Source of the DNA: Saururus chinensis
Lineage: Eukaryota; Streptophyta; Magnoliopsida; Piperales; Saururaceae
Direction of reading: 5' to 3'
Length of the DNA stretch: 64,000 nucleotides
Assembly (NCBI GenBank): GCA_035235625.1
Contig: CP141143.1
Location: forward strand, 26,546,592-26,610,591
Both the position numbers and the translations under genes were made by a program. This document shows positions 1 to 14,591 of the stretch, piece by piece (the first letter of the stretch is position 1; each line of letters starts with the position of its first letter). Below the pieces are notes generated by a model. That model worked only from the letters and a program-made list of their open reading frames with translations. It was not told the DNA's origin and searched no databases.

Positions 1-1044
1 TTTATAAGTAGCTTATCAACAACTTATTAAGTTTAGGTCTGAATTAGACCTTGGGTCTGAATTAGACCAAATAAATAAATAGACCCTAAGAGGAGCAGTC
101 AGGAAGAGCAGCAAAGGTGGACTTGGACCATCTAAAATGAACTAGAGGAGGACCCAGGTGCAGCAGGCAGAGCTGATTTATGGGCGGTGGAGGGTGGAGC
201 TGAATCTCGATGGCGGGTGGCAGAGCTGAATCGCAGTCACAGGTGGCAGAGGGCGGAGCCCAGACAAGTAGGTGGATTGAGGGAGAATGGGAGATGGGGG
301 AAGTCGGAGTCGGATTCTTTTGGAGGGATGGATTAATGGCTGTCCGCCGTCGGAGCATAGGCTGCTGACGGCCAAAGAGGAGTTGAGTCACCCATTGCAC
401 AGGACAGAAGGACTGAGCAAAGGGAGCCAATCGAGAAGCAGAAGCTCGATGGGATATCCCGATTTCATGCCCTAAACCCGACCTGGACTCGTCCAAATCG
501 GTAAAAAACAAAAAAGCCCCTTAAACCAGATGGGGCCTTCCTCTTTTCAAACACACAGAAGACTTTTAAAATAAGGGGAAGAGTTTTTCATGTTGCTCGA
601 TCTAACAGTGACAATGAGCCCACCTCACATAATGTATCTGAGCCTTTGATATTTAAAATTAATAATATATACATGTATTGACATGTATACCACCGATCTT
701 ATGGATGAAGAGCTCTTATACATTTCTTGCATTGGGCTTATTGGTAGAGTAGAGCATTAAAAATGCTTCCAAAATAAGGGGTAGTTGGACTCATTTAAGC
801 CAAATAGTAGAAGGTTGCGAAATCAAATTAGAGAGGTGGCTGAAGCAAGGCATGTCAATGATGGTGCCTTGCAAAAGAGGAAGGAGACGAAAAACTTAGA
901 TGAGCTTTGTTTACCTATTGTGCCTATATGCCTTTGAACTGACGGATTTTCATAGAATAATTCAAATATGAAATTTTTTTCCAAATTTGCTTAATTTTCA
1001 ATGGGAATTTTGTTCAAGGGTTACTAATAAAAATATACATGCAT
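1..1044. other. Gene-poor stretch
   Basis: No convincing coding region. At 35-70 the words GGTCT...AGACC occur twice in tandem with a short spacer, each forming a small inverted repeat. Positions about 698-772 resemble 28717-28788 (shared ATGGATGAAG, ATTAAAAATGCTT), so this is probably a fragment of a dispersed repeat. Short open frames on both strands at 86-511 have no recognisable domain. Confidence 0.5.
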
Positions 1045-2272
<1,228 letters not shown>

Positions 2273-2376
2273 CTCCCTTTGTTCTATATTAATAGCAACA
2301 TTTAATTTTCTGAAATGAACTAATTTAAATTTATTTTGAAAAATAAAATGTAGCTATTAATATAAGATGGAGGGAG
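2273..2376. mobile_element. Small MITE, Stowaway-like
   Basis: About 104 bp with 23-bp imperfect terminal inverted repeats: left begins CTCCCTTTGTTC and ends ATTAATAG, right begins CTATTAAT and ends GGAGGGAG. Termini of the CTCCCTCYGTCC type are those of a widespread plant MITE group. Related copies or fragments lie at 2580-2675, 15791-15995, 26695-26800, 43591-43692 and 57395-57492. Confidence 0.7.
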
Positions 2377-2579
2377 TATTAAAGAACAAGAGGATATAAA
2401 TATATCGGTATAATAGGAATTAAGGGTAAAAAATATGAGTAAAATTGTACGAAATTAAAAATTATATTGCCACCCAATTTACTTTATATAATAACATGAT
2501 CTCGATCAAATTTTGTGTCTATGGTCCTATGCATAGGACACACTTCCTCCTAATAAAACCTTACATTTTTTCGCGTATT

Positions 2580-2675
2580 CCTTATTTCCCACATTAATAT
2601 CTCTATTTGGTTTTTAACTTAAAAAAATTTAGTTCATTTTGAAGACCCAAATAGATTTATTAATGTGGGACAAAG
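2580..2675. mobile_element. MITE fragment, same family
   Basis: Inverted repeat arms of about 30 bp (2580-2610 and 2647-2675) share the core CCCACATTAATA and CTATTTGG. The right end GGACAAAG is that of the 43.6-kb copy. The outer end of the left arm is worn. Confidence 0.6.
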
Positions 2676-4673
2676 TGTAATGACCCTAATTTTTTCTGCT
2701 AATTTCTATGATTATGTTTGACAAATTTTTTTGACATTTGGCCATTTTTGATATTTATGTTTTCCTCTATATTCATGCCACTAGGGTCGAAAGTGGGGCT
2801 TAGTCGTGGGTAGTGAGCCTTGGCGAGCATAAGCGCACCACAAACAATGGCAATGAAAAATAAGAAGAAGAGGAAAAGAAAAGAGGAAAGGAAAGGAAAG
2901 GAAAATATAACATAACGAATAGGGCATGGAGGAGTTCGCCAACCCGTGCTAGACTCATCCTCCCCCCTTTGATCTCCTTTCTGACGACGTCGCCGCTGGT
3001 CTCTACCCCTTTTCTACTCTCTTCCGACCTGCACAAGACACCCCAACCCCCTCCCGCCTCTCTTTCTCCCCCTATTGCAGCATTTAGTTGTCATCCTCCA
3101 CTCAGTTAGCCTTGACACGAGGATGGAGAGTGTTGTTGCTGTCAACCCCAAATACATCACCTTGCTCTACCCGCTTCTCTTCATCACACCATTTTTGTGG
3201 GTTCAGGTGGCAATTAGTGGTGCTGCTAACCACCACTGCTCGCCACAATTCTGCCACACCCCCGGCCCTTGGCCATCGCTCTTTGGCCTCCCTCCTCCGG
3301 TCATCTTTCCACATATCTGCCCCTCTACCCTAGTTACCTCCCCTCCATCCCTGGCTAGCCGGAACACCCTCTCTTCACCTCTCTTGCCCTCTCCGGCAAT
3401 TCTACTGCCCCAAATGCCTCCCTTTCCACTAGTTTTGACCGGGACAACACACATGCGATGTCCAGCGATCGATTTTCCCAATCAGTGTTTGGATCGGGCC
3501 ACCATAGGTTTGAGCTGCCTCCAAACATCTCCAGCGTCCACCTCTCCCTGTCTTTTTGCCCTTTTTGGTCGTGCGTGTGTGCTGCCTTCGCATCTCATGA
3601 CCGTCGACTAGCACCGGTACTGGCCAAATTTGACTACCAATACCCTCCTCCACCTGTCCCCCATCCTTCAGCACCTATCCACAACCTCCATACCTCTTTT
3701 CTACATGTTTATGCTATTTCATGTAATTTTCTGCTCAAATTTTTGATGGGAAATCAAGCACTTTGGCATATCTTTTCTTAATTGATCTCGATATTAGTAA
3801 CTGTAAGAGTTATTAGTGGTGCTTAGTCGCAGGTCATGGGCCTTGACACACTACAGAAACTTTCGGCATGAAAACGGGAGAGAGAAAAGGACGAGAGGTG
3901 AAGAAGAACTGAAATAGAAAGAAAGAAAAAAAATAAAAAATAAAAAGAACAAATTGGGTAGCGCCCTTCCCTCTGTGAGGTGGGAAGTACCACAGCCACT
4001 GGCCGGCCTCAGCCTGGCGACGCCGCCACCCTGGCATGGCTACTAGGCGGCGCCACCCTCTTTCCCTTTTCTGCCCGATGACCCTTTTTGATTTTGTTTC
4101 ACCCCGATTAGTCACCACCACAGGTTGCATGGCCACCAGCTCGCCGCTACAGCTCTATCCTGGCCATGACCACCTCCTCATACCTCCTTCCAGCCTCCCC
4201 GCCCCTCCTCCACTAGCATGAGGTAAAATCAGCTTCGCCACTTGTTTTTTTTTCGGTTTTTTGTTTGTTGCGACCTGCGGCTGTGCCACCGGTCGCCGGC
4301 CACCACCAAAAGGCCTCTAGCTCTCTCCCAGCCTGGCAATGACAAGGCTGCCACCCTTGGCCCAGACCACCACATCCCCTGGCCCTTCACCCCTCCTTTC
4401 GCCCCTTTTTCCTATTTGGTCAGATCGCTTTTTCTTCCCCCTTTTTGTTTTTAGTGGTTGTGAGTAGCAGGAGCTCCGGCTCCATCTCGGGCTGAAGACA
4501 GCAAGTAGCCCCCACTCGTGCCCATTCTCCTCTCCTCCGCCCCATTGCTCTGCCCAGTTCAAAACACAGAGACTTTCCCCAGTTTCAGTCTAGTGGTGTT
4601 GGTTCGCCACCGCTAGACTCGAGACGAACTCCAATCGGTGTCTGTCCAGCTCACCGTGGTTTGCGATTGCTGG
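2676..4673. other. GC-rich degenerate LTR-like sequence
   Basis: Begins TGTAATGACCCTAA, a start often seen in LTRs of plant Ty3/gypsy chromoviruses, and then becomes GC-rich with many overlapping short open frames on both strands. About 2790-2880 and 3815-3905 look like diverged direct copies (GGYGCTTAGTCG.GGT), suggesting an internal ~1-kb duplication. No gag or pol motif is visible. The assignment to an LTR is an inference from ends and texture; the element's limits are not established. The strongest open frame (3075-3611) is proline/leucine-rich low complexity and I do not treat it as a gene. Confidence 0.35.
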
Positions 4674-4682
4674 GTCACCACT

Positions 4683-5750
4683 AGTGTTTTAAAACCTAGA
4701 CTGGCCCAGCTGGTTCGACCAGGTTCAATTGGACCCGGTCAAAATTTTGGGAGGAGTCATTCGGTTTTTTGGGCGACGTTGACCCGGGCGGGTCAACTTA
4801 GTCCGGCCGGTTAAACCACTGAAACCTTGGGCGACCTGGCCGGTTTGGGTTTCACAAAAAAAGAGATGAGAGAAAGGCGGAAGGGGGAGGAACAGAGAGG
4901 GCTAGCCGGAATCCGAAAAGCACTGGATCATCTTCCCACATCAACATTCATTAATTTCTTTCTATTATAGATTTAATAGAATTAAAGAACAAGTGATTCA
5001 GATGGATCCATTGGAGTGCTGCATGTATCCAAACTAGCTGGCTCCAGGGATTTAGTGTTTTTGAGAACTGGGACACTGCGTATGTGCATATTTCCGTGAA
5101 ACGTCACAGAAGCCACAAAAAGAGACATTGGGCAATGGCAGGTCGACGGAAGGCGACACCTTCCCTGCACGCCAAGCTCTCCCTTCTCAACACGATCGGC
5201 TCTGTTCCATCACTCTGGTCGAACCCATCTCACCCTGGCCTTGCTACAGTTCTCTAAGTTCCATATCTTCCTCCCTCTTCTTCATCTGACTCTCATCGTG
5301 GTTCGGACATCGGGGATGAGAGGGAGAAGGGGAAGAGTCTAGGAGATTCCGCATAAAGGGGAGAAGGGGGAAGGCGGAAGGGAGAGCGGGGAGGAGAAGG
5401 AGGGAAGGCAGAGCAGGCCTTTGCCCGCGCACCAGGCCCGGGAAGGAGGAAGGGGGTCATGATAGGTCGTGGTTGTGGCCGGCGCACCGGGGAGGATATG
5501 GAGGGGAAGGGGTCATCAGCCGGTCGTGGTTACTACCGGTGCACCAGGGAGGAGATGGAGGGGAAGGAGGAAGATTTGATCTAGAGTGGAGAGCCGCCGC
5601 ACTGAAGAGAGCTTTGATTTTAATGTTAGGGTTATGAAAGAAAGGTATTTATATAGTACAATTCAACCCGGGTTGACCCATGGTTGAACCCATTTGAACC
5701 GACCTGGACACCAATCCGGGTCGGTGTCCAGGCCAGTTATTAAAACATTG
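4683..5750. mobile_element. MULE-type non-autonomous element
   Basis: About 1.07 kb flanked by a perfect 9-bp direct repeat GTCACCACT (4674-4682 and 5751-5759), the target-duplication length typical of Mutator-like elements. Ends are imperfect inverted repeats (AGTGTTTTAAAAC at left, complement of TAAAACATTG at right). Subterminal stretches rich in GGTTCGACC/GGGTTGACCC motifs also face each other. The interior (about 4860-5640) is non-coding as far as I can see, with purine-rich tracts; it might carry captured host sequence (Pack-MULE), which I could not confirm. Confidence 0.75.
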
Positions 5751-5759
5751 GTCACCACT

Positions 5760-7000
5760 GTATCCCAAGTCTGTCCCCTGGCCTCATCTAGCCGTTTGTG
5801 GCCTGACGATATATGTATGCCGCCCTAACTCGACACATTGTCACCCCCGCTAAATCGAGTCTATTCGTTTCTTCTCACTTGTGATTCTACTGCCACCGAC
5901 GTTAGCCAACAGATAGCCGCGACGCCGGCTTGACCCAATGATGATAAGGGGTCGTCGTTCCCGGCCTCCCCTGCATGCCTTCTGCCCGAACCAGATGTCC
6001 CAAGCTTCGGGGTATGTCTCTGACTGCTGTCAAGTGCACCCCAGCCTAGGGCCAACCTATCCCGCCTGACGTTGCGTGGACTTGGGCCGCATGTTCGACT
6101 GACATGGGCTTTTCCCCGGCCTAGTGACATCAAGGGCCAACAGTTCTTGCCCGATTCCACTTATGCACCCCCACTTTCTATTACACATGACCCAAAACCT
6201 ATGGGAAAGAGTTCCCGAATCTCGATTCTTCCAAGGAGAAGTAATGTTGTTGGCCATTGGCCTCGGGCCAATGAAGGCTTGATCGATGCCATATCATATC
6301 CTCCACCGTAAGCCATACTTAATGCATGACCACCCACTCAATTGATTTGGTTGTGGGTGCAATGGGAGATGTCGCCGCCTTTGTCAACCGCCTTCTCCGG
6401 CCCTTAATGCCCTCAAGTTTCTTTGGGGGACTGCCACTGGCAAACCCCACTTCTTTCATGTTTGACCATCGACAACCTATCCTCCCCTATGGTGTCTCTT
6501 TTACCGCGCACACTTATGTTGCATGTGCAATTTAGGTTAAAGTCACCGCCTTTGTGGCGTATGATGATGGAACGACACCACCACTAGGCAATATGAACAT
6601 CAAAGCCCTCATTTACCTCCCTTATGTCCATGAGTACATAACCAAGCCCTCTGCCCTTTTGTGAGGCTTCGACAATGAAAAATCATTGCCGTTGGGTGTG
6701 GTTTGAGGCCAATTTTAGTGTCTTGTGAACAACAAAGTGTTTTTAGTAGTTGGCTGACCTCCAATTAGTCACCCCCCATTCTTTGGTCGCTTTTGCCATT
6801 TCTAGTGGCAAGACCTTCTGTCTGGCAGCCTGAGTGCACCCAACCTTTGCTTCGAGTGAAATTAATCTAACCTTATTGAGTTTAATTCTAACATCTCTGA
6901 AAATCCTCAAGACAACAACTCTCTTAGTGTAATGCTTTTGGTAGCCGATTCCACCCTCAACGTCGTCACTGTTGTGTACTCCCCATCAAATTCACATGGA
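5760..7000. other. GC-rich sequence continuing past the MULE
   Basis: Joins smoothly to 4673 when the MULE and one copy of its target duplication are removed, so both flanks were one sequence. Several short frames (for example 6326-6535) are open but decay into stops; a broken reading continues to about 7000. I recognise no family; probably an old retroelement body. Confidence 0.35.
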
Positions 7001-9367
7001 TTACGAGGTAGGGGACCTTGAACTCTTAATTTCATAATAGCATGCTTTGATTTTGTAGTAGCATGCTAGGAATTTATAACTTAATGTTTTGCATGATAAA
7101 TGCTTATTAAATGAGCATGTGTTATGTATGTGAATTATACGTATGTTAGTGAAGACTAAGGGTACGGTAGTAAGTTCTTATGAATGATATGTATGTGACC
7201 AGAGCCTATGATAGATCTTCGTTGTGGGCTGGTGGTGTGTGATCGATGGGCACGAGTATGTGCATTTGATTGTAAGTTTGTCAAAGGGGTACCTTATAGG
7301 CCACGATGTGGAAATTACGACTGTATGTCGGGCAAGGAAAGACGTAAGATTGACAGGCAAAGGTTGGATTTGATGAGAGTGGAGAATTAGTTTGGATTGA
7401 ATAGGGTGGTACATTGGAGCAATGAGAAGAAGACCTAAGCGATGTAAGGATTTGGAAGATTCAAGGCTCTTAACGTCTTTAGGGGATTGTGAATTAGTGA
7501 GAGTGGACAACATAATTGTACCATAATGTACGTAATATGAATTGTAACAAAAAATAATGAGTAAGGAACTAGTAAGGGTTTGATGACGGGACTTAGGTCT
7601 AAAGGGTTTCATTTGAGGAATTCGAGTTAGATGATTTAGTTTTAAGGCGGATGTTGAATCTTGGGCATTACAGTAAGAGTGTCAAATGGAATTTGAGTTT
7701 AAGTAAGGTTGTGCTGAGATTCGTAAGACTGTAATTGTAAGGGTGGGGGATGAGCTAAGTAAAGAATGCTACCTTTGTGGATTAGAGCTTCAGAATGGGT
7801 GCAGTTCCAGCTGGGTTGGCTGAAGAATGTAACACAGAAGTAGCTCCGAACATCATTATGCATGCATAAGTTACCTAATACGAACTTGAATGGTAAGTAA
7901 CCCTAATTTGATAACGTTGTGAGTTGAGACTAAGGGTTTCGATGGATTAAGTTCCGTGTTTGAGCCAGTAGATAGGTAATCGACTGAGCATCCTTCCTGG
8001 TTTAGCCATGGTGTTATCCTGTGGGATTTGGTCTTGGTTCTGTATTTCAGCCCAGACGTGTGATGCTATGTTAAGAGCACTATAAATTTTTGGCCTTCAT
8101 GGGCACTATATGTATTTCTGCCTACAAATGATATTGTATGTTCCGCCCAAGAGTGACATTGTAAGATTCCTGCCCAAGAGTGGCTCCGTATATTTTTCGC
8201 CCTTAGTTGGCACTGTATGGCACAAGAGAGTGGGCATTTGCGCTCTTAGGTAAGTAGTATCATGGATTTGCTCTTACCTGTCTAATCTTGTGCCCCATGA
8301 GCATAGGTGTGCCTTGCCTTTGGAAAAGTTCATGGCGTCTAGTTGCTCCCCAAAGGTTAAGGTGATGCCCCAGTGGCATTCCCTTCCTTTCCGATGCTGG
8401 AGCTTATTAATTGTAATGAGCTTCAGTTGTCATTAATATGTGTACGATAGTAAGAGTAAGTTATATATATTTGATTTTGAGTAAGTTGTATGTGTAAGAT
8501 CTAAAGTAAGTGTAAATGTAAGCTTCTAAGGAAGACGGTAAGAGTAAGTCTATGAGTAAGAGTTAGATGGTACGAGTAAGATCGTACAAGTAAGTTTGTA
8601 TGAATAAAATCGTATGAGTATGTGTATGTTGTAAGTGTAAGTATATGATTGTACGAATAAGTTGGTGAGACTTTGATTCAGAGTGTAAGTGTAAGAGTTT
8701 GTCGTAGGAGTAAGTGTAAGTTCAGTTAGTATAATGATTTATATGTGAGACCCTATTTATATTTTATTATATCTTGCTTGCTTCATGTGTGATTGTATGA
8801 ATGCATCTATGTATGAAATTAAGAAGTTCATTGATTTATTTCCCGTACTGGGTATTTTCTCACTGAGTATGAAAATACTCACCCTATTTTTAGCCCTTTG
8901 TCGAGAGGCTTTTGCAGATCGATCGATAGCTTTTTGGATTGGACTCTTTTCCCTATGGTGGACCTTTCCTCCTTGACTTGAGTACAACGGACTCATAGGG
9001 AGGTTGTGTTGATTTTAGTGTCACGATCTCATGCATTGATTAAGGTGAGAGAAATGTATTATTTACTAGACTTGTATATGTATGTATGTATGTATGTGTG
9101 CTTTATTTTTCACTGTTAAAGAACTTGTACTCAAAGATGTCTAGGAGGTATTTATTTTTAAAGCCGATGGCCATGAAAGGTTTCATTTTTATATTTTTGT
9201 TTTAGGTCATGTTTGAGAATGTTGGTTTGTTGTAAGATGCTTTAATTTATAAAAATGGTTTTCACATGTTTTGAATTTTGTGGATTTTTTTTATTTACAT
9301 CCGTATTTTGAAACAAATATTTAGTAAAATTTTAAAGTAAATGTATGGAAAAATATCGGGCGTGACA
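7001..9367 (+). mobile_element. Degenerate Ty3/gypsy-like LTR sequence
   Basis: Has the texture of chromovirus LTRs: a start-rich TG/GTAAG region, then at about 8840-8890 a passage giving CGTACTGGGTATTT and ACTCACCC, and an end reading CGGGCGTGACA at 9357-9367. Between about 8440 and 8740 it is dominated by reiterated AGTAAGTGTAAG words, and a short (TATG)n lies at 9078-9098. No matching target duplication was found, so limits are uncertain. No protein-coding capacity. Confidence 0.4.
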
Positions 9368-12096
9368 AAATCACTGTCATCGGGTACTATCTGCCAACGA
9401 TTTTGGCATCTCACATTCTGACGAAAACTTCTTAGCTACCAAGCTGACACAATTTTGCTCACCTCTATCTCCAGTTGCACCTGCCACTCCTTTTGGCACG
9501 ATCTTGCTCACTGCCACCCCTAGTGCACTGTCATGGACCAATGATTTTCCTCATGGAGTTCAATTATGCTCCTATCCTACTGATTGACTATCCCTTAGTG
9601 TTCCCTAACCCCCAAGACTACTTCTCTCTTGATTAGGTGACGTCTTTGGCTGCATATGCCACCTGCATTATATGCTCACCATTGAATTCACATGGTGATG
9701 CACTAAAATAGTGTTCAATTAAATGTTTTCAAAATTTTAATTGCAATCCTATTTTGTGTTAATTCATTGCTTATTTGGGCTATTTATTTTTTGATAGGCT
9801 AGTTGGACCTTAATTGTGTTTACATATTTAAATGGGCTTCAACAAGATCCAAGTAGAAGAAGAAGTGAAGCCCAACTACCCAAAGCTATTTAAAAGTCAA
9901 GAATGGGCTCATAATGGTCTAAACATGCATGAAATGGTCGAACACAACCTTTTCGACTTGTTAGATTTGAGATTTACATCAAGAAAACTAAATTTTGGAA
10001 GAAGCTGATTTGGACAGATTGACACATAAACAATTAATTACTATTGTTCCAATTCAAAGTTCTTTAAGAGATAAAATTTCCTATTGAGACGAATTTTCAT
10101 TTGATCTTCATTGAGTTATCATTTGAATCAAATATACATTAGAGATTTATTACAAGTGGATTTTTGATGCCTTAGCACTTTCTCTTTAATTGTCTCTTAT
10201 TCTCTATTTTACCTCCCTTTTCTATTCTATTTATTTCGTAATAGTTTTCTTTGTCATACAAGGCTTTTCCTGTGGATCAACCTTGTTTACTATAGTTGAC
10301 AAGTAAAAAATAAATCTGAATTAGACTACTTCATAGTCTTGGTTTGAACATAACAACACGTGGATAGTGAAGTGGAGACTTTGATATGTAATTTCATGAT
10401 AGTATGCTTTGATTAATTAGAAGCATGCTAAGGGGCTAAGGTTAATGAGATTTAATGCTTTAAAAGCCAAATAATAATTTTATTACATTGTATAAGAGGG
10501 GAAACTGATGAAATATTATATATTCAATTATGCGTATGATAAGCATGTAAGTTATGAGAATGTTTTATATTTGAATCATGAGCATGTTATTATGGTTGCT
10601 AATGAGTATGTTGGTAAGTTATATAATGAATTAAGTGTATGCTAGAGGATTGTAAGATGAATGGCGTAGGGCCCTGACTTTTAAAATTACTTAAAGGGTG
10701 CCGCCAGTTTGAAATAAAAATATGGGCCATGATCAACCGTATACAGAGGAGTAACTATTCATTAATTTACATAATTACATAAACTTTACCAAACAAGGCT
10801 TATCATGCTTTAGCAAAATCAAATTTGTGCAATGTACATAATTTATACATAACAAAAGGACTTGATAAAATAAATTCAAAGTGTAGATCTTGCGAAGTTC
10901 TCCAAGCAATCTTTATTGACATCAACTTCTTTGTTTGGACCTACAACGTCTAGGGGTGGGTGAGTAAAATTATACTCCGTAGATAGAATTAAATTCTATT
11001 AGCATGCTAAAACATAAAGCATAAATAAATATACATATAATATTCTCATAATAATTTAAATTCAAAAGTTGACTCAAAATAATATTATCGATTAATTGAA
11101 TTTAATGCCTTTTGATAGTTGTGAGAAATTAAGAAACAATATGCTAATTAATGATACGTGTCAAACACTTATCACTTTTTTCTTTGACGCCCCTCTTTTT
11201 ATGGCAGGTTGCTTCTATTTATATTTATTAAAATTTACAATGATTTTTATTTTGCTGACATAATCACATGAGTGAAATCAAAATGCTTGTTCCTGACATT
11301 GGTCTAGGGTCATCTAATAGTCTCTTAACAAATAGCCAAGATAGGAACCAGGTTCCTTGGACTTAGACCCAACCCAATTTAAAAATTGAATTTTTTGGAC
11401 CCACCTGACCTTAGATGGGAAAAAACCCGAGATGCAAAATAAGAATCAAGATTATGTTTTGGGCCAAATTGATTCCAATAATTCAAATTGATCTGACACT
11501 ATATTAGGTTGATTCTATGGATAACAAATTATAAATTCATATTATCTGAGTTAGATAAAGTTTTATAGGTTAATTAAGAACTTGGATATGGTTGGGTTAA
11601 TTCTTGAATTTTTTACATGCTAGACTTGACTCAAGAACTACATGAGTATTTTTTTCTTGAACCCAACTCAACCCGAGATAGGACTCAAGTTGATGCAGGT
11701 CAATCTCAAGTCGCTTTCATCGGAGGTTTCCAGCCCAACCCTAATAACTCCTAAAAGGCCCCACTACAAACCCAAAGGAAGCTCAATTTTGCTTGTATAA
11801 GTTTCCAAATATACCAGTCAAGGAAAACTCATAATTTTGCATTTCATTTCCTTTACCAAAATTAGCAGCCTAATTGAGAGTGAAGTTTGGATTCCAAGGA
11901 AATTATTTCAATCAAATTCAGTCACCACAACGAATAACCAAACATGGGAAAACAATTAAATAGTTGTAACTTCAGCTCTCTATGTAGCATTCATGCAGGA
12001 TTCATTCTATGATGAAAAATCCAATTCATGTATTTTTTGTTTTGGTTTCTATTAGCCAAAGTTCAAGGCAAAAGAGAAAGAAAGGGAACCAATAAC
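9368..12096. other. Gene-free repeat debris
   Basis: No supported gene. About 10370-10460 repeats the wording of 7030-7090 (ATAGYATGCTTTGATT, AGCATGCTA), and about 10960-11010 reads in the opposite sense to the same LTR family (GGGTGAGTAAAAT), so fragments in both orientations are present. The remainder is AT-rich. Confidence 0.4.
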
Positions 12097-13832
12097 TAGG
12101 GTTGCCAATTGAACAATACAGGTACAATATAACCTATTCTATTATTGTAACCATTTTTCAAATTTTTATCCATAACTGTTCCATTAAGTAAGCGGTATAA
12201 GTACTTCCATAACCATTCATTCCACTAATAATTGGTCAATTAATCGGATAATCATTATCCATTACATTTTTTTAAATGTGCTAAAAAAGGCTAAAATAAA
12301 TATTTATTATTTACCTAATCAGATATTACTAAGGTAAAAGCTAACATCATTACTATGGTTATTTATAGTTGTTGCAAATAAATTATAAGGAGTAAACATG
12401 AAACGTAAATGAACACATATATCAAGCATATACCTAATAAAACTACTTATTTTCTAATAATTTTTTCCTGTTATATGAGTCCAACTTCAAAATATGCATC
12501 TACTACTTGTTTGAGAAGAATCCTAAATGTGAGAAGAATAACAATTACCTTATGACAACCATATGTCTTGTGGGCAAGAATGAGACTACATGCAGTAATC
12601 CACATCATCTATTGGCGTTTTTTCAAAATAATATTTTAAAACCTACCCCGAACCCTAACCTAGATTAGTTGATGGATTGGATCAACCCAGGTTGACCAAA
12701 TGATGACATCATCACCTAAAAAATTTGAAAGAGCCCCCCCCCCCCATCCCATATTTTAGGAAAAAAATTACTTAAAACTTTTCAAAATTTTACTTAAACC
12801 TGCTTAGTCATTCAAAACTTGTTGATTCTAACCTATTTCAATAAGTAAATAATTATTCCAAATTTTGTAATCTCATATACAAACATGAGTTATAACATAA
12901 TTATGATTTTAACAAACATATACCAAAACTTAGAATAAACCACCTACACTATTCATTTAGAGTTAAGCCAACTAACACTCAAAACAAGCTAGTTTGAGAT
13001 GGGTGAAGCAATAGTTTGGTTATATTAGCCTAAGTTCGAGCTTTGATTTGAACTAACTTAGGTCCAACCTTAAGACGAATAGAGCTGACTCAACAATCCT
13101 ACTCCAAACCTACCAATAATTTCTTTACACAAATAAACACTTCATAAGTTCAATTACTAAAAACAAAAAAATATTCATGTGTTTGAGTTATCAAAACGGA
13201 ATCTAAACTAACCTGAGAGCTGCAAAATTTTTTTTTACTAAGTCTATGCAACTAATTAAGATTCTATCACATATAATTAAAGATGAACCCTAACCTAATA
13301 AGATTAAAGAAATTAGACAAAACAACCATATAGGAAAAATTAAAGCGAAGTGAGTTTAAGATAATATAAAATATAGATTATAAATTAATATTTTTTTATT
13401 TAAAAAATATAATTAGATATAAAATACTAAAAAGAGCAAATCATCTTCCAAGTAGTAGTTTGTTACAACTATAATGAATAGTTGTAAGTAGTTAAATTAA
13501 TTCACTAAATGTTTGAGATTTGAATGATATCTTTTGATGAGTAAATAACAATAGTGAATCATGACATAAAAATTATTATAAAAAACCATAAGCCAATATC
13601 TTTTAAAATTAAACTACTTCAAACTAATAAATATAATACATGCATAATTTTTAAATATAACAAATAGGTAATGGATAAACGGGTATAGAAGAACTTTTTC
13701 TATTACCTTATAATTAGATAACAGATAAAATTATCTCCTTATTTACCATTAAAAAGTTAAAATACTATTTAGCTTCGTAACGGTATAATATAAATAGTAA
13801 GAACTATAAAATAGGTACAATTGGCTACCCTA
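12097..13832. mobile_element. hAT-like non-autonomous element
   Basis: Ends match as inverted repeats: TAGGGTTGCCAATTG at left and the complement of TAGGGTAGCCAATTG at right, the TAGGG-type terminus of many plant hAT elements. Subterminal TTATCCATTA-like words occur near both ends. The flanking 8-mers (CCAATAAC, TAAAGAAC) agree at only five of eight positions, so the insertion is old or the limits are slightly off. It contains a 13-base C run at about 12735 and no coding frame. Confidence 0.5.
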
Positions 13833-14591
13833 TAAAGAACACGAGGAACAGTCAATTGTACAAACCAAGTCCATTTGAGGGGCCAAGCCGCTATGGTTTG
13901 TTTAAGTAACTTGGCCCGGTCCACCCGGCCGGGCGACCGGAAGAAAAAGGTCACTGAAGAGAAAGGAGGGATTTTCAACGACGAAGGGGCAAGATATGGG
14001 GCAAGGCTGCCGATGACGGGGATCGGAAGGGATGTGGAGGGGACGAAGAGTAGAAGCGTTGTGGGTCGAAGAGGTCTTCTGCCTGGTCCATTGCTCCAAC
14101 GACGCCATGAGAGCATGCACTCAGCAGGCCGGCTGGCCAGGCAACGACTGCCGGCCTGAAACCTTCTACTACGGCAACGAGAGGAATAACATGCACCAGC
14201 TTGCCATGGCCCGCCTTAGGTCCACATCGCAGCTATTGTTAGTCTCTGGAACTCTCTCAACCCGCTTCCTGCCTCTTGTCCTAGCTGCTGATTGCTACAC
14301 TATAATGGAAGCAGTAACAACAGTAAGTAGCCGTTTGCCCGAATTCAAGAATCTGTTATAATCCTTCTCTTGTGCACACTCGTAAAGCTAGTTTCTTATA
14401 AATCCGGAGCTTTAACCTGCCCTGCGTTTGTTAGTGACTGTTAGCCATCTTCTTTTGAGTCTCAGAAGAACGACAGAAAAAAAGAGAAACACAAGAACAG
14501 AAGAAGAAGATCCTTTCTTTCTTGGCTCTGTCTCTGTTTCCCATCCTCGTTTGAGTCCCAGAAGAACTGATCAATCATCTGATTGACCAGC
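13833..14591 (+). promoter_or_regulatory. Upstream region and 5' UTR of gene A
   Basis: GC-rich between 13870 and 14200, with an open frame at 14032-14361 (110 codons) of no known family, which could be an upstream exon or chance. From about 14450 the text is a purine-rich leader running to the ATG at 14592. No clear TATA box was recognised. Confidence 0.35.

Noticed and set aside
3075..3781. Long overlapping frames on both strands in the GC-rich region
   Set aside because: Low-complexity Pro/Leu/Ser content, open in several frames at once, no domain; fits worn LTR sequence.
2676..9367. One single giant LTR from TGTAATGACC to GGGCGTGACA
   Set aside because: Flanking five bases (CAAAG, AAATC) do not match and the length, minus the MULE, would be about 5.6 kb; more likely several worn pieces.
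14032..14361. 110-codon frame just upstream of gene A
   Set aside because: No recognised motif, both strands are open here because of GC content; left as possible upstream exon only.
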